Both the position numbers and the translations under genes were made by a program. The notes under the pieces were generated by a model, which saw only the letters and a list, made by a program, of their open reading frames with translations, was not told the DNA's origin and made no database searches. Shown in pieces: positions 16,876-25,656 of a stretch of 64,000 bases of DNA (position 1 is its first letter; each line of letters starts with the position of its first letter). The stretch comes from an uncultured Archangium sp. (lineage in GTDB: Bacteria; Myxococcota; Myxococcia; Myxococcales; Myxococcaceae): NCBI GenBank assembly GCA_903905455.1, contig CAIVGN010000097.1:1-64000 (forward strand). The letters are read 5' to 3'.

Positions 16876-17235
16876 ATGCAGAGCTGGATCCCCATCCTGG
16901 TGTACCTCGCCATCGCTTCGTCGGTGGGGTTCCTGATGCTGGGTGCGTCGCGCGTGCTGCGCGTACGCGCGAAGGACGTGCCCCCGACCCGCGAGCTCAC
17001 CTACGAGAGTGGTGAAGAGCCCGTGGGCAACGCGTGGATCCGCTTTCACCCGCGGTACTACGTGGTGGCGCTGGTCTTCATCTTGTTCGACGTCGAGACG
17101 GCGTTCCTCGTGCCGTGGGCGCTCAACGTCCGCGCGCTGGGCCGCTTCGCCATCGTCGAGATGATCGTCTTCGTGGTGATCCTCCTCCTGGGGTGGGTCT
17201 ACGCGCTGCGCAAAGGGGCGCTCAAATGGCAGTGA
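16876..17235 (+). CDS. nuoA: NADH-quinone oxidoreductase subunit A
   Basis: 119 residues, three membrane helices (about 5-25, 62-82, 90-110). The family signature ESGEEPVGNAWIRFHPRYY sits in the first loop, followed by FILFDVETAFLVPWA in helix two with the conserved Asp and Glu. It is part of the membrane arm of complex I at the junction with the Q module. First gene of an 11-gene nuo run; its stop lies inside the start of nuoB (overlap of 10 bases). Confidence 0.95.
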   Translation: MQSWIPILVYLAIASSVGFLMLGASRVLRVRAKDVPPTRELTYESGEEPVGNAWIRFHPRYYVVALVFILFDVETAFLVPWALNVRALGRFAIVEMIVFVVILLLGWVYALRKGALKWQ

Positions 17236-18044
17236 AGGTCGACGAGAGCGCGCGGAACTACGAGCACCCGCTCTATGACTACTTGTTGCGCGTGCCGGGC
17301 CTCGACGTGGCCGTGGCGAGCGTCGACCAGTTGTTGACGTGGGGCGCGACGAACTCCATCTGGATCTTCCCGATGGCCACCAGTTGTTGCGGCATCGAGT
17401 TCATGGCCGCGGCTGCCAGCCGGGTGGACCTCGATCGCATGGGCGCGATCATGCGCGCCACGCCGCGCCAGTGCGACGTGATGATCGTCGCGGGCACCAT
17501 CACCGTGAAGATGGCCCCGCGCGTCAAGCGCCTGTGGGACCAGATGCCCGAGCCCAAGTGGTGCATCGCCATGGGCAGTTGCGCGATCAGCGGTGACTTC
17601 TACCGCGACATCTACAGCGTCATTCCCGGCATCGACACCGCGATCCCCGTCGACGTCTACGTCCCGGGCTGCCCTCCGAACCCGGAGGCGGTGATGGAAG
17701 GCCTGCTGCGCCTGCAGGACAAGGTGCGCCTGCGCCGCGAGGGCAAGCCGGTGGTGAAGGAAGAGCGCCCCGAGGTCTTCGAGCGCACCATTCACCCGAA
17801 GATCGGCCAGTACACGCGGCGGCAGGAGAAGGACGCCGACGATCCGATCTCCATCGGCCAGCTCGAGTCGGCCCTGAAGCTCCAGGTGCGCGGGTTCCCG
17901 CTGCCCGAGGGCGTGGCGTACCCGGTGGAGGTCGAGCCGGCGAAGCCCGTGGTGGCCACGCCCGCGGCGCCTGCCGCAGCGGCCCCCGTGGCTGCGCCGG
18001 CCGCCGCCCCCGCGCCGGTGAAGGACCCCGAGGTGAAGCCGTGA
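17226..18044 (+). CDS. nuoB: NADH-quinone oxidoreductase subunit B with Ala/Pro-rich C-terminal tail
   Basis: 272 residues from the ATG at 17226, overlapping nuoA. The core (1-170) is standard. Cluster N2 ligands are Cys54, Cys55, Cys119 and Cys149 ([24 protein letters not shown]). N2 is the last cluster before quinone. After about residue 175 there is a long extension: residues 175-235 are mixed, and 236-272 are nearly all Ala, Pro and Val, ending in KDPEVKP. Typical bacterial NuoB has about 160-220 residues, so the tail is extra. A similar tail occurs on NuoI in this same run. Confidence 0.94.
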   Translation: MAVKVDESARNYEHPLYDYLLRVPGLDVAVASVDQLLTWGATNSIWIFPMATSCCGIEFMAAAASRVDLDRMGAIMRATPRQCDVMIVAGTITVKMAPRVKRLWDQMPEPKWCIAMGSCAISGDFYRDIYSVIPGIDTAIPVDVYVPGCPPNPEAVMEGLLRLQDKVRLRREGKPVVKEERPEVFERTIHPKIGQYTRRQEKDADDPISIGQLESALKLQVRGFPLPEGVAYPVEVEPAKPVVATPAAPAAAAPVAAPAAAPAPVKDPEVKP

Positions 18045-18652
18045 GCGAGGAGACGATTCCCGGGCCGCCGGTGCTGGAAGGGGCCGCGGCCGTGATGCCC
18101 GGCAAGCCCGAGGCCGAGATGCGCGCCGCCCTGGCTGCCGCGAGCCCCGCCGTGGCCGAGCGCAACGCGCGCCAGGTGGCGCTGCGCTCCGAGCGCGCCA
18201 CGAAGTTCGAAGGGATCCTGCGCGACCGCTTCGCCGTGGAGCCCGACGCGGCCAACGGCGGCCCGCTCATTCCGCGCGAGCGCCACGCCGAGCTGGCCCG
18301 GGTGCTCAAGGAAGAGCTCGGCTACCGGCACTACGTCACGGTGTGCGCCAGCCACTGGCCCGCGCTCAAGGACGTGCCCGAGCGCTTCGAGGTGGCCACG
18401 GCGTTGCGCACGGTGGGGGAGGGTTCCCACGTGGCGAGCTGGCGCGTGCGGCTCGAGGTGGGCGAGACCATCGTCTCGCTGGTGCCGCTCTTCGCCGGCG
18501 CTGATTGGCAGGAGCGCGAGCAGTTCGACCTCGTGGGCATTCGCTTCGAGGGTCACCCCGACCTGCGCCGCCTGATGATGCCCGACGAGTGGGAAGGCCA
18601 CCCGCTGCGCAAGGACTACGCGATCGACACGAGGTGCGCGCCATGGCGCTGA
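18041..18652 (+). CDS. nuoC: NADH-quinone oxidoreductase subunit C (30 kDa)
   Basis: 203 residues from a GTG at 18041 that overlaps the nuoB stop (GTGA). The 30-kDa subunit signature is clear: [19 protein letters not shown], then [20 protein letters not shown] and RKDY near the C-terminus. The first 50 residues are a low-complexity Ala/Pro/Glu stretch ahead of the domain, longer than usual. NuoC is separate from NuoD here (they are fused in E. coli). It belongs to the peripheral Q module. Confidence 0.93.
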   Translation: MSEETIPGPPVLEGAAAVMPGKPEAEMRAALAAASPAVAERNARQVALRSERATKFEGILRDRFAVEPDAANGGPLIPRERHAELARVLKEELGYRHYVTVCASHWPALKDVPERFEVATALRTVGEGSHVASWRVRLEVGETIVSLVPLFAGADWQEREQFDLVGIRFEGHPDLRRLMMPDEWEGHPLRKDYAIDTRCAPWR

Positions 18653-19830
18653 TTCCGACGAAGGCCTTCGTCGCCGACCCGTACCTCGATCTCGAGACGT
18701 ACCAGGCCGACGCCGACCTGATGACGCTCTCGCTGGGGCCCCAGCACCCGTCGACGCACGGCGTGTTCCGCGTGGTGTTGCACATGGATGGCGAGATGAT
18801 CGTCAAGGCCGTGCCCCACGCCGGCTACCTGCACCGCGGCGTGGAGAAGCTCTGCGAGAAGCTCTCGTACAGCAACATCACGCCCATCCTGGACAAGAAC
18901 GACTACGTCTCGCCGATGATCAACGAGCAGGCCGCGAACATGGCCTTCGAGAAGATCATGAACATCGAGGTGCCGTTGCGCGCGAAGTACCTGCGTACGG
19001 TGCTCGCGGAGATGCAGCGCATCGCCTCGCACCTGCTGTGGCTGGGCACCTTCGCCATCGACCTCGGCGGCGCCATGGGCGGCGGCACCACGGTCTTCAT
19101 GTACTGCTTCCGCGAGCGGGAGCTGATCCTCGACCTCTTCGAGGCGCTGACCGGCTGTCGCTTTCACTACAACACGCACTGCGTGGGCGGGAACCGCCAC
19201 GACGTGCCGCCAGGCTGGTCGCAGGGCGTGCACCAGGCACTCGACCTCATCGAAGCCCGGCTCGCCGAATACCTCGGCATGTTCGACCACCCGATCTTCG
19301 TCGACCGCACCAGGGGCGTGGGCACCCTCGACGCAGAACTCGCGCTCGAGCTGGGCGTCACCGGGCCGCTGCTGCGCGCGAGCGGGGTGGACCACGACCT
19401 GCGCCGCGACGCGCCGTACCACGTGTACGACCTGGTCGATCTCAAGGTGGCCGTGGCCAGCGGGGGCGACTGCCTCGCGCGCTACCAGGTGCGCGTCGAA
19501 GAGATGAAGGAGAGCGCCCGCATCGTGCGCCTGCTCATCGACAACCTGCCTGCCGGGCCCCTGTCGTCGACCAAGCCGCTGAACATGGTCACGCAGTTCA
19601 AGGCCACCGCCGGCCAGGTGTACGTGGGCGTCGAGACGCCGCGCGGCGAGCTGGGCACCTGGCTCATCGCCGACGGGAAGAAGGCCACCAGCCCGTACCG
19701 CATGAAGATCCGCCCGCCGAGCCTGCACAACGCGGCGGTCATTCCCTATGTCCTGCCCGGGCACACGTTGAGCGACGCCATCGCCATCCTGGGCTCGCTC
19801 GACCCGATCATGGGCGAGGTAGACCGATGA
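18643..19830 (+). CDS. nuoD: NADH-quinone oxidoreductase subunit D (49 kDa)
   Basis: 395 residues from the ATG at 18643, which overlaps the nuoC stop. Key motifs: [13 protein letters not shown] (about 31-43, with the quinone-site His), the [13 protein letters not shown] segment, and DPIMGEVDR at the C-terminus, the degenerate remnant of a hydrogenase nickel site. It forms the quinone-binding pocket with NuoB. Length and motifs are regular. It overlaps nuoH by 4 bases (ATGA). Confidence 0.95.
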   Translation: MALIPTKAFVADPYLDLETYQADADLMTLSLGPQHPSTHGVFRVVLHMDGEMIVKAVPHAGYLHRGVEKLCEKLSYSNITPILDKNDYVSPMINEQAANMAFEKIMNIEVPLRAKYLRTVLAEMQRIASHLLWLGTFAIDLGGAMGGGTTVFMYCFRERELILDLFEALTGCRFHYNTHCVGGNRHDVPPGWSQGVHQALDLIEARLAEYLGMFDHPIFVDRTRGVGTLDAELALELGVTGPLLRASGVDHDLRRDAPYHVYDLVDLKVAVASGGDCLARYQVRVEEMKESARIVRLLIDNLPAGPLSSTKPLNMVTQFKATAGQVYVGVETPRGELGTWLIADGKKATSPYRMKIRPPSLHNAAVIPYVLPGHTLSDAIAILGSLDPIMGEVDR

Positions 19831-20801
19831 TGGAGAACCCCTGGATCAGTGGCCTCGTCTACAGCGCGGTGTTGGTGACCGTGCTCATGACGGCCATCGC
19901 GTGGATCAGCTGGTTCGAGCGCAAGGTCGCCGGCCGCATGCAGAGCCGCCTGGGTCCCACCCTTGTGGGGCCGTTCGGGCTCTTCCAGCCGCTGGCCGAC
20001 GCGCTCAAGGCCCTGCAGAAGGAAGGCATCGTCCCCAAGGACGCCGACCCCTTCCTCTACCGCTTCGCCCCTCCGCTCACGATGGCGCTGGCGCTGGGTA
20101 CGGCCGCGGTCATTCCCTTCACGCCGCACTTCCTCGGGTCTGATCTCGACATCGGCGTGCTCTACGCGCTGGCGCTGTCGGGGATGATGGCCTTCCCCAT
20201 CTGGATCGCGAGCTGGGCGTCGAACAACAAGTACGCGCTCATCGGCGGCATGCGCATGGTGGCCCAGGGCATCTCCTACGAGATCCCCATGGTGCTCGCG
20301 GCGCTGGTGCCGGTGGTGCTCTCGGGCTCGCTGAGCCTGGGGGACATCGTCGAGTACCAGCACGTCAACGGCTGGTTCGTGCTCTGGCCGCCGGGCGTGG
20401 GCCTGGGTGCGTTCATGCTCTTCTTCACCACCGCGCTGGCCGAAGGCAACCGCATCCCCTTCGACATTCCGGAGGCCGAGTCGGAGCTCGTGGCCGGCCC
20501 CACCACCGAATACACCGCGATCAACTGGACCATCTTCGCGGCCTCCGAATACGGCCACTCGGTGATCACCAGCGCGCTTGCATCGACGCTCTTCCTCGGT
20601 GGTTGGAGCGGCCCCTGGCTGCCCCCGCTGGCGTGGATGGTGATCAAGACCAGCGTGCTCTTCGTGACCATCACCTGGATTCGCTGGTCGCTGCTTCGCC
20701 TGCGTTCGGACCAGCTCATGGCGCTGTGCTGGAAGTACCTGGTCCCCTTCGCCCTGATGCTGCTGCTGGTGGCCGGCATCTGGACCCACGTGAGGCCGTG
20801 A
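19827..20801 (+). CDS. nuoH: NADH-quinone oxidoreductase subunit H
   Basis: 324 residues with eight predicted membrane helices. Conserved motifs include ERKVAGRMQSRLGP (first matrix-side loop), GPFGLFQPLADALK, and the long polar loop EGNRIPFDIPEAESELVAG, which contributes to the quinone channel and the E-channel. The start ATG at 19827 overlaps the nuoD stop. nuoG, which usually lies before nuoH, is absent: nuoD joins nuoH directly. Confidence 0.95.
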   Translation: MMENPWISGLVYSAVLVTVLMTAIAWISWFERKVAGRMQSRLGPTLVGPFGLFQPLADALKALQKEGIVPKDADPFLYRFAPPLTMALALGTAAVIPFTPHFLGSDLDIGVLYALALSGMMAFPIWIASWASNNKYALIGGMRMVAQGISYEIPMVLAALVPVVLSGSLSLGDIVEYQHVNGWFVLWPPGVGLGAFMLFFTTALAEGNRIPFDIPEAESELVAGPTTEYTAINWTIFAASEYGHSVITSALASTLFLGGWSGPWLPPLAWMVIKTSVLFVTITWIRWSLLRLRSDQLMALCWKYLVPFALMLLLVAGIWTHVRP

Positions 20802-20802
20802 C

Positions 20803-21378
20803 ATGGGGTACCTGACCGCTACCGTTCAGTCGCTGTACACGACGCTGCGCGAATCGCTGCGCACCCCGTCGACCATCGAGTACCCGAAGGTGAAGCGGGT
20901 CCGCGCCCCGCGCATTCGCGCCAGCTTCGCCCTGACCAGGGACGCCCAGGGCGACGAGAACTGCATCGGTTGCAAGAAGTGCGAGAAGGTCTGCCCCTCG
21001 GAGGTGATCGCGGTGACGATGGCCAAGAAGCCCTCGCCGGTCACCACCAAGGCCCGCGGCTACGCGACGGACTTCACGCTCAACCTGCAGGCCTGCATCG
21101 TGTGCGAGCTCTGCGTGCAGGTCTGCCCCACCGACGCGATCATCATGGTCAAGGACCAGGAGAAGCCGGGCTACGAGCGGGAAGACCTCACGCTGACCAT
21201 GGACCGGCTGTACCGCAACGGCGAGTCCAAGGAGCGCTGGGCCTGGTCGAACGCCACCATCCTGGGCGAGCACCAGAAGCCGCCCGAGGCCCCCAAGCCG
21301 CCTGCGCCCGCCGTGGCCGCCGCTCCGGCCGCCGCCCCCGCTCCCGTCCCTGCGCCTGAGAAGAAGGAGGGCGCCTGA
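20803..21378 (+). CDS. nuoI: NADH-quinone oxidoreductase subunit I (two [4Fe-4S]) with Ala/Pro-rich tail
   Basis: 191 residues. Two ferredoxin-type motifs, CIGCKKCEKVCP (Cys54, 57, 60, 64) and CIVCELCVQVCP (Cys98, 101, 104, 108), bind clusters N6a and N6b. Residues 159-187 are a low-complexity Pro/Ala stretch ending in KKEGA, not found in ordinary NuoI and similar to the NuoB tail. With nuoEFG missing, NuoI would be the outermost electron carrier and the expected docking point for an external donor such as ferredoxin. Confidence 0.94.
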   Translation: MGYLTATVQSLYTTLRESLRTPSTIEYPKVKRVRAPRIRASFALTRDAQGDENCIGCKKCEKVCPSEVIAVTMAKKPSPVTTKARGYATDFTLNLQACIVCELCVQVCPTDAIIMVKDQEKPGYEREDLTLTMDRLYRNGESKERWAWSNATILGEHQKPPEAPKPPAPAVAAAPAAAPAPVPAPEKKEGA

Positions 21379-21938
21379 TGCTCGAACAAGTCGCGTTTTT
21401 CGTCGTCGCGGTGGTGATGCTGCTGGCCGCCTTCCGGGTGGTGACGGCCACCAACCTGGTGCACACGGTGCTCTGGCTGGGCGTGACGCTCGGGGGCACC
21501 GCGGTGGCCTTCATCCTGCTGGAGGCGCACTTCCTCGCGGCCATCCAGATCATCCTCTACACGGGCGGCGTGCTCACCCTGATGCTCTTCGGGGTGATGC
21601 TCACCCAGCGCCAGCAGGGCGTCACCACGGTGGGCAACCCCAGCCACCACCTCCCCGCCGGCTTCGTGCTCGCGGCGGCGGTCTTCGCCATGCTCGCCGG
21701 CGCCATCTTCCGGACGCCGCTGCCCAACGCCGTCGCCCAGGGCTCGAACACCAGGGCGCTCGGCGTGGCGTTCCTGACCGAGCACGTGCTCGCGTTCGAG
21801 GCGCTCTCGCTGCTGCTGCTCGGCGCGGTGCTGGGCGCCATCGTCATCGCGCGTCGCCGTGACGCGGGCGACGAGAGCGAAATCGCGGGGCCGGCCATTC
21901 CCGCACGTCGCAAGCTCGAAATCGGAGGGTCACGCTGA
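21378..21938 (+). CDS. nuoJ: NADH-quinone oxidoreductase subunit J
   Basis: 186 residues, five membrane helices. Typical features are ATNLVHTVLWLGVTLGGTA, the ILLEAHFLAAIQIILYTGGV region with the conserved Glu and Tyr, and VLTLMLFGVML. The start ATG at 21378 overlaps the nuoI TGA by one base, and the stop overlaps the nuoK ATG. NuoJ lies between the Q module and the antiporter-like subunits. Confidence 0.94.
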   Translation: MLEQVAFFVVAVVMLLAAFRVVTATNLVHTVLWLGVTLGGTAVAFILLEAHFLAAIQIILYTGGVLTLMLFGVMLTQRQQGVTTVGNPSHHLPAGFVLAAAVFAMLAGAIFRTPLPNAVAQGSNTRALGVAFLTEHVLAFEALSLLLLGAVLGAIVIARRRDAGDESEIAGPAIPARRKLEIGGSR

Positions 21939-22237
21939 TGGGTCTCATCGGGTACCTCCTGCTGGCCGCGGGTCTCTTCTCGCTGGGCGTCTTTGGCCTG
22001 GTGACGAGGAAGAACGCCGTCGGGGTGATGGTGGCAGTGGAGTTGATGGCGAACGCGGTGAACCTGAACCTGGTGGCTTTCTCGCGCTTTCACGGCGGGA
22101 ACACGGGGCAGGTCTTCGCGCTGTTCTCCATCGCGATCACCGTGGCGGAGGTCGTGGTCGGCCTCGCGCTCGTCATTCTGCTCTTCCGGGCTCGCGGCGA
22201 CGTGACGCTCGACCTCGCCAGCGAGCTCAAGGAGTAA
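21938..22237 (+). CDS. nuoK: NADH-quinone oxidoreductase subunit K
   Basis: 99 residues, three membrane helices, the normal length. Conserved membrane acids are visible: the Glu in VGVMVAVELMANAVNLNLV (helix 2) and the Glu in ITVAEVVVGLALVI (helix 3), both part of the proton path. It overlaps nuoJ by one base. Confidence 0.95.
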   Translation: MGLIGYLLLAAGLFSLGVFGLVTRKNAVGVMVAVELMANAVNLNLVAFSRFHGGNTGQVFALFSIAITVAEVVVGLALVILLFRARGDVTLDLASELKE

Positions 22238-22240
22238 GCG

Positions 22241-24076
22241 GTGCGCGCGATTGACTGGGCCCTGTTGTCGACCTTCCTGCCGCTGGCCACGGCGTTGTTG
22301 CTGGTGTTGGTCTCCCCCCTGCGTCGCACCGGCCTGGGAGCGGGCCTGGTGTCCGTGGTCAGCGCGGTGGCGACGTTCGTCGGCGCGGTGATGGTGCTCG
22401 CCAGCCGCTTCGGCGCCGAGGCGGGCGTGGTGCACCGCACCATCCAGTGGTTGCCGCACAGCGCGCTGGGCGGGGTGGCCCACGGGCGGGGCGCCATCGA
22501 GCTGGGCGTTCACGTCGACGGCATCTCGGCCACCATGCTGGTGGTGGTCACCTTCGTCGCGCTCTGCGTGCAGGTGTTCTCCATTGGCTACATGGCCGAG
22601 GAGCCCAAGGCCGACTTCGGGCGCTACTTCACCTGGCAGTCGCTCTTCCTCTTCGCGATGAACTCCCTGGTCATCGCGCCCAACCTGCTGCAGCTCTTCC
22701 TTGGCTGGGAGCTGGTCGGCCTCGTGAGCTACCTGCTCATCGGCTACTGGTGGAAGAAGCCCTCGGCGGCCCGCGCGGCGCTCAAGGCCTTCTGGATCAC
22801 CAAGTTCGCCGACATGGGCCTGCTGGCCGGGCTCATCGTGCTCTTCCTCGCCACCGGCACCTTCGACTGGACGGTGACCACGGCGGCGGCGGGCACGGTG
22901 ACGCTGCTGCTCTTCGTGGCGGTGATGGGCAAGTCCGCCCAGTTCCCGCTGCACATATGGCTGCCGGACGCGATGGAGGGCCCGACGCCGGTCTCCGCGC
23001 TGCTGCACGCGGCGACCATGGTGGCCGCCGGCGTGTTCCTCGTGGTGCGCGCCTTCCCCCTCTTCGAGCAGGCGCCCAACACCCTGACGGTGATGGCCTA
23101 CGTCGGCTCGTTCACCGCGCTCTTCGCCGCGGTGGTGGCGGTGGTGCAGACCGACATCAAGAAGGTGCTCGCCTACAGCACGTGCTCGCAGCTGGGGTAC
23201 ATGGTGTGCGCGCTGGGCGCCGGGAGCCAGGCCGCCGGCTTCTTCCACCTCACCACCCACGCCTTCTTCAAGGCGCTCCTCTTCCTCGCCGCGGGCAGCC
23301 TGATTCACGGCGTGCACTCGAACGAGCTGAGCCACATGGGTGGGCTGCTCAAGAAGATGAAGGTGACGTCCGGGGCCTTCATCATCGGCTCGCTGGCGTT
23401 GGCCGGGGTGCCGGGCCTCGCGGGCTTCTTCTCGAAGGACCTCATTCTCGAGGAGGTGCTGCACCGCGGGCTGTGGGCGCCGCTGGGGGCGCTGCTCGTC
23501 GCCGCGTTCCTCACGGCCTTCTACATGGGCCGGGTGATGTGGGTCGCCTTGCTGGGCGAGCCGTCGGAGCACGCCAAGCACGCCCACGAGTCAGGCCCGT
23601 CGATGTTGGCGCCGCTCATCGGCCTCTCGGTGCTCGCCATCGGCGTGGGCTACTTCGGGGGCACGCTCTCCGGCCTGTACGGGGAGCCGGTGCACTTTCA
23701 CCTGAGCGCCATCGGCATCGTGGCCACGGTGCTGGGGCTCTCGGGCCTGGGAATTTCGTACTGGATGTTCGGGGCGCCGCAGGGTGGCAAGGCGATCCTC
23801 GAGGCCTTCGCCCCGGTCGGTCGCCTCGCGCGCTCGGGCGCGGTGAACGGCTTCTTCGCGTGGAGCTACCGCAGCGTGATGACTCGCGTCGCGGCGGCCA
23901 TTGGTTGGTTCGACCGCTACGTCATCGACGGGCTGATCAACGGCATCGCCTACGGAACGCTCGAGGCGGGGTCGCGGTTGCGGGTCATTCAGACCGGTCG
24001 AGTGCAGGACTACGTCTACGTCGTCGTCGCCGCGATGCTGCTCATCGGGCTGTACGGCGCCTTCTGGGGAAGGTGA
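22241..24076 (+). CDS. nuoL: NADH-quinone oxidoreductase subunit L (antiporter-like)
   Basis: 611 residues from a GTG at 22241, three bases after nuoK. It has the long Mrp/antiporter-like membrane domain with about 15-16 helices and the lateral helix at the C-terminus. Signature stretches: LGWELVGLVSYLLIGYW (helix 5 Glu region), FPLHIWLPDAMEGPTPVSAL, KKVLAYSTCSQLGYM, and HLTTHAFFKALLFLAAGS. It is the distal pump of the membrane arm. Length matches ordinary NuoL. Confidence 0.95.
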   Translation: MRAIDWALLSTFLPLATALLLVLVSPLRRTGLGAGLVSVVSAVATFVGAVMVLASRFGAEAGVVHRTIQWLPHSALGGVAHGRGAIELGVHVDGISATMLVVVTFVALCVQVFSIGYMAEEPKADFGRYFTWQSLFLFAMNSLVIAPNLLQLFLGWELVGLVSYLLIGYWWKKPSAARAALKAFWITKFADMGLLAGLIVLFLATGTFDWTVTTAAAGTVTLLLFVAVMGKSAQFPLHIWLPDAMEGPTPVSALLHAATMVAAGVFLVVRAFPLFEQAPNTLTVMAYVGSFTALFAAVVAVVQTDIKKVLAYSTCSQLGYMVCALGAGSQAAGFFHLTTHAFFKALLFLAAGSLIHGVHSNELSHMGGLLKKMKVTSGAFIIGSLALAGVPGLAGFFSKDLILEEVLHRGLWAPLGALLVAAFLTAFYMGRVMWVALLGEPSEHAKHAHESGPSMLAPLIGLSVLAIGVGYFGGTLSGLYGEPVHFHLSAIGIVATVLGLSGLGISYWMFGAPQGGKAILEAFAPVGRLARSGAVNGFFAWSYRSVMTRVAAAIGWFDRYVIDGLINGIAYGTLEAGSRLRVIQTGRVQDYVYVVVAAMLLIGLYGAFWGR

Positions 24077-24081
24077 GGGCG

Positions 24082-25647
24082 ATGTCCTTCATCAACGATC
24101 ACCTGTTGTCGATCATCGTGGCGGCGCCGGCTGTGGCGGCGGTGCTGCTGCTCATCGTCGACGACGAGGCGCGGCTCACCATGCGCTTCATCTCGCTCAT
24201 CGGCGCCACCGTCTCTCTGGCCGGGAGCATCCAGGTCGCGCTGACCTACGGCATGGCCCAGGGCGGCCTGCAGCGGCCCGAGAAGTACCCGCTGGTGCCT
24301 TCGCTGGGCATCGACCTCTCGCTGGCCGTCGACGGCTGGGGCGTGTCGCTGCTCCTGCTGACGGGGATCATCATCTTCGCCGGGGTGTGGGCCACGTGGA
24401 CGCTCACGGACCGGGCCCGCGAGTTCTACATCCTGCTGCTGCTGCTGGTCTCCGGCGTGCTCGGCGTCTTCGTCTGCCAGGACCTCTTCATCTTCTTCCT
24501 GTTCTACGAGATCGCCGTGCTGCCCATGTACCTGCTCATCGGCATCTGGGGCAGCCGGGGCAAGGTCGCCGCCGACGGGCCCTTCGCCTTCGTGTGGAAG
24601 CGCTTCGACGTGGGCGGGCGCGAGTACGCGGCGATGAAGCTGACGCTGATGCTGCTGGTGGGCTCGGCCGCGATCCTCGTGGTGATCTTCGCCATGTACT
24701 TCAGCGCCGGGGGCCGCACCTTCGACCTGACGGTGCTCGGCCACGCCAGCTACCCGCGGCAGATGCAGCTGTGGGCCTTCCCGCTGCTCTGGCTGGGCTT
24801 CGGCTCGCTGGCCGGCGTGTTCCCCTTCCACACCTGGTCGCCCGACGGTCACGCCGCGGCGCCCACGGCCGTCTCCATGCTGCACGCCGGCGTGCTGATG
24901 AAGCTCGGCGCCTTCGGCGTCATCCGCATCGGCATGATGATGCTCCCCGAGGGCGCGGCGTACTGGGCGCCCTACGTGGGCGGGGTGGCGGTGATCAACG
25001 TGCTGTACGGGGCGATCTCGGCGATGAGCCAGAAGGACCTCAAGTACGTCATCGCCTACTCATCCGTCAGCCACATGGGCGTGGTGATGCTCGGCGCGGC
25101 GACCCTCACCGTGGACGGCTGGAACGGCGCCATCTACCAGATGTTCGCGCACGGCATGATGACCGGCCTGTTCTTCGCGCTGGTCGGCCTCGTCTACGAC
25201 CGGGCGCACACGCGCTGGGTGCCGAGCATGGGCGGCTTCGCCAAGGAGATGCCCTGGGTGGCCTCGTTCTTCGTGCTCGCCTGCCTCTCGTCGCTGGGCC
25301 TGCCGGGGCTCGCGGGCTTCGTCGCCGAGTTCCTCGTCTTCCTCGGGGCGTGGCAGAGCACGCACTGGTGGTGGGCGCTGCCGGGCATCGTGGGCGCCTG
25401 GGTCACCGCGGTGTACGTGCTGCGCGCGGTGCGAGACATCTTCTTTGGCGAGGGGCCGCGCTCGAAGGAGATCCACCATCTCCACGACGCGCACGGCACC
25501 GAGTGGGGCGCGCTGTGGGTGCTGGGCATCGGCCTGGTCGTCTTCGGCAGCTACCCCCGCCTCATCCTCGACTTCATTCACCTGGCCACCAACGAGTACC
25601 TGCCGCGCGTGGCGAGCATCGCCGCGCAGCTGGCCCAGGCTCCGTGA
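24082..25647 (+). CDS. nuoM: NADH-quinone oxidoreductase subunit M (antiporter-like)
   Basis: 521 residues. The ATG at 24082 is used; the open frame extends far upstream through nuoL but has no family resemblance there. Motifs: FFLFYEIAVLPMYLLIGIWG (Glu of helix 5), FPFHTWSPDGHAAAPTAVSM, KDLKYVIAYSSVSHMG. A polar insertion of about 15-20 residues (around 170-190, SRGKVAADGPFAF) separates helices 5 and 6 and is longer than in E. coli NuoM. Confidence 0.95.
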   Translation: MSFINDHLLSIIVAAPAVAAVLLLIVDDEARLTMRFISLIGATVSLAGSIQVALTYGMAQGGLQRPEKYPLVPSLGIDLSLAVDGWGVSLLLLTGIIIFAGVWATWTLTDRAREFYILLLLLVSGVLGVFVCQDLFIFFLFYEIAVLPMYLLIGIWGSRGKVAADGPFAFVWKRFDVGGREYAAMKLTLMLLVGSAAILVVIFAMYFSAGGRTFDLTVLGHASYPRQMQLWAFPLLWLGFGSLAGVFPFHTWSPDGHAAAPTAVSMLHAGVLMKLGAFGVIRIGMMMLPEGAAYWAPYVGGVAVINVLYGAISAMSQKDLKYVIAYSSVSHMGVVMLGAATLTVDGWNGAIYQMFAHGMMTGLFFALVGLVYDRAHTRWVPSMGGFAKEMPWVASFFVLACLSSLGLPGLAGFVAEFLVFLGAWQSTHWWWALPGIVGAWVTAVYVLRAVRDIFFGEGPRSKEIHHLHDAHGTEWGALWVLGIGLVVFGSYPRLILDFIHLATNEYLPRVASIAAQLAQAP

Positions 25648-25656
25648 GGAACCGTC

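Noticed and set aside
22447-24081. N-terminal extension of NuoM through the nuoL gene
   Set aside because: The extension overlaps all of nuoL in another frame, is Arg/Gly-rich and has no resemblance to NuoM; the ATG at 24082 gives the normal N-terminus.
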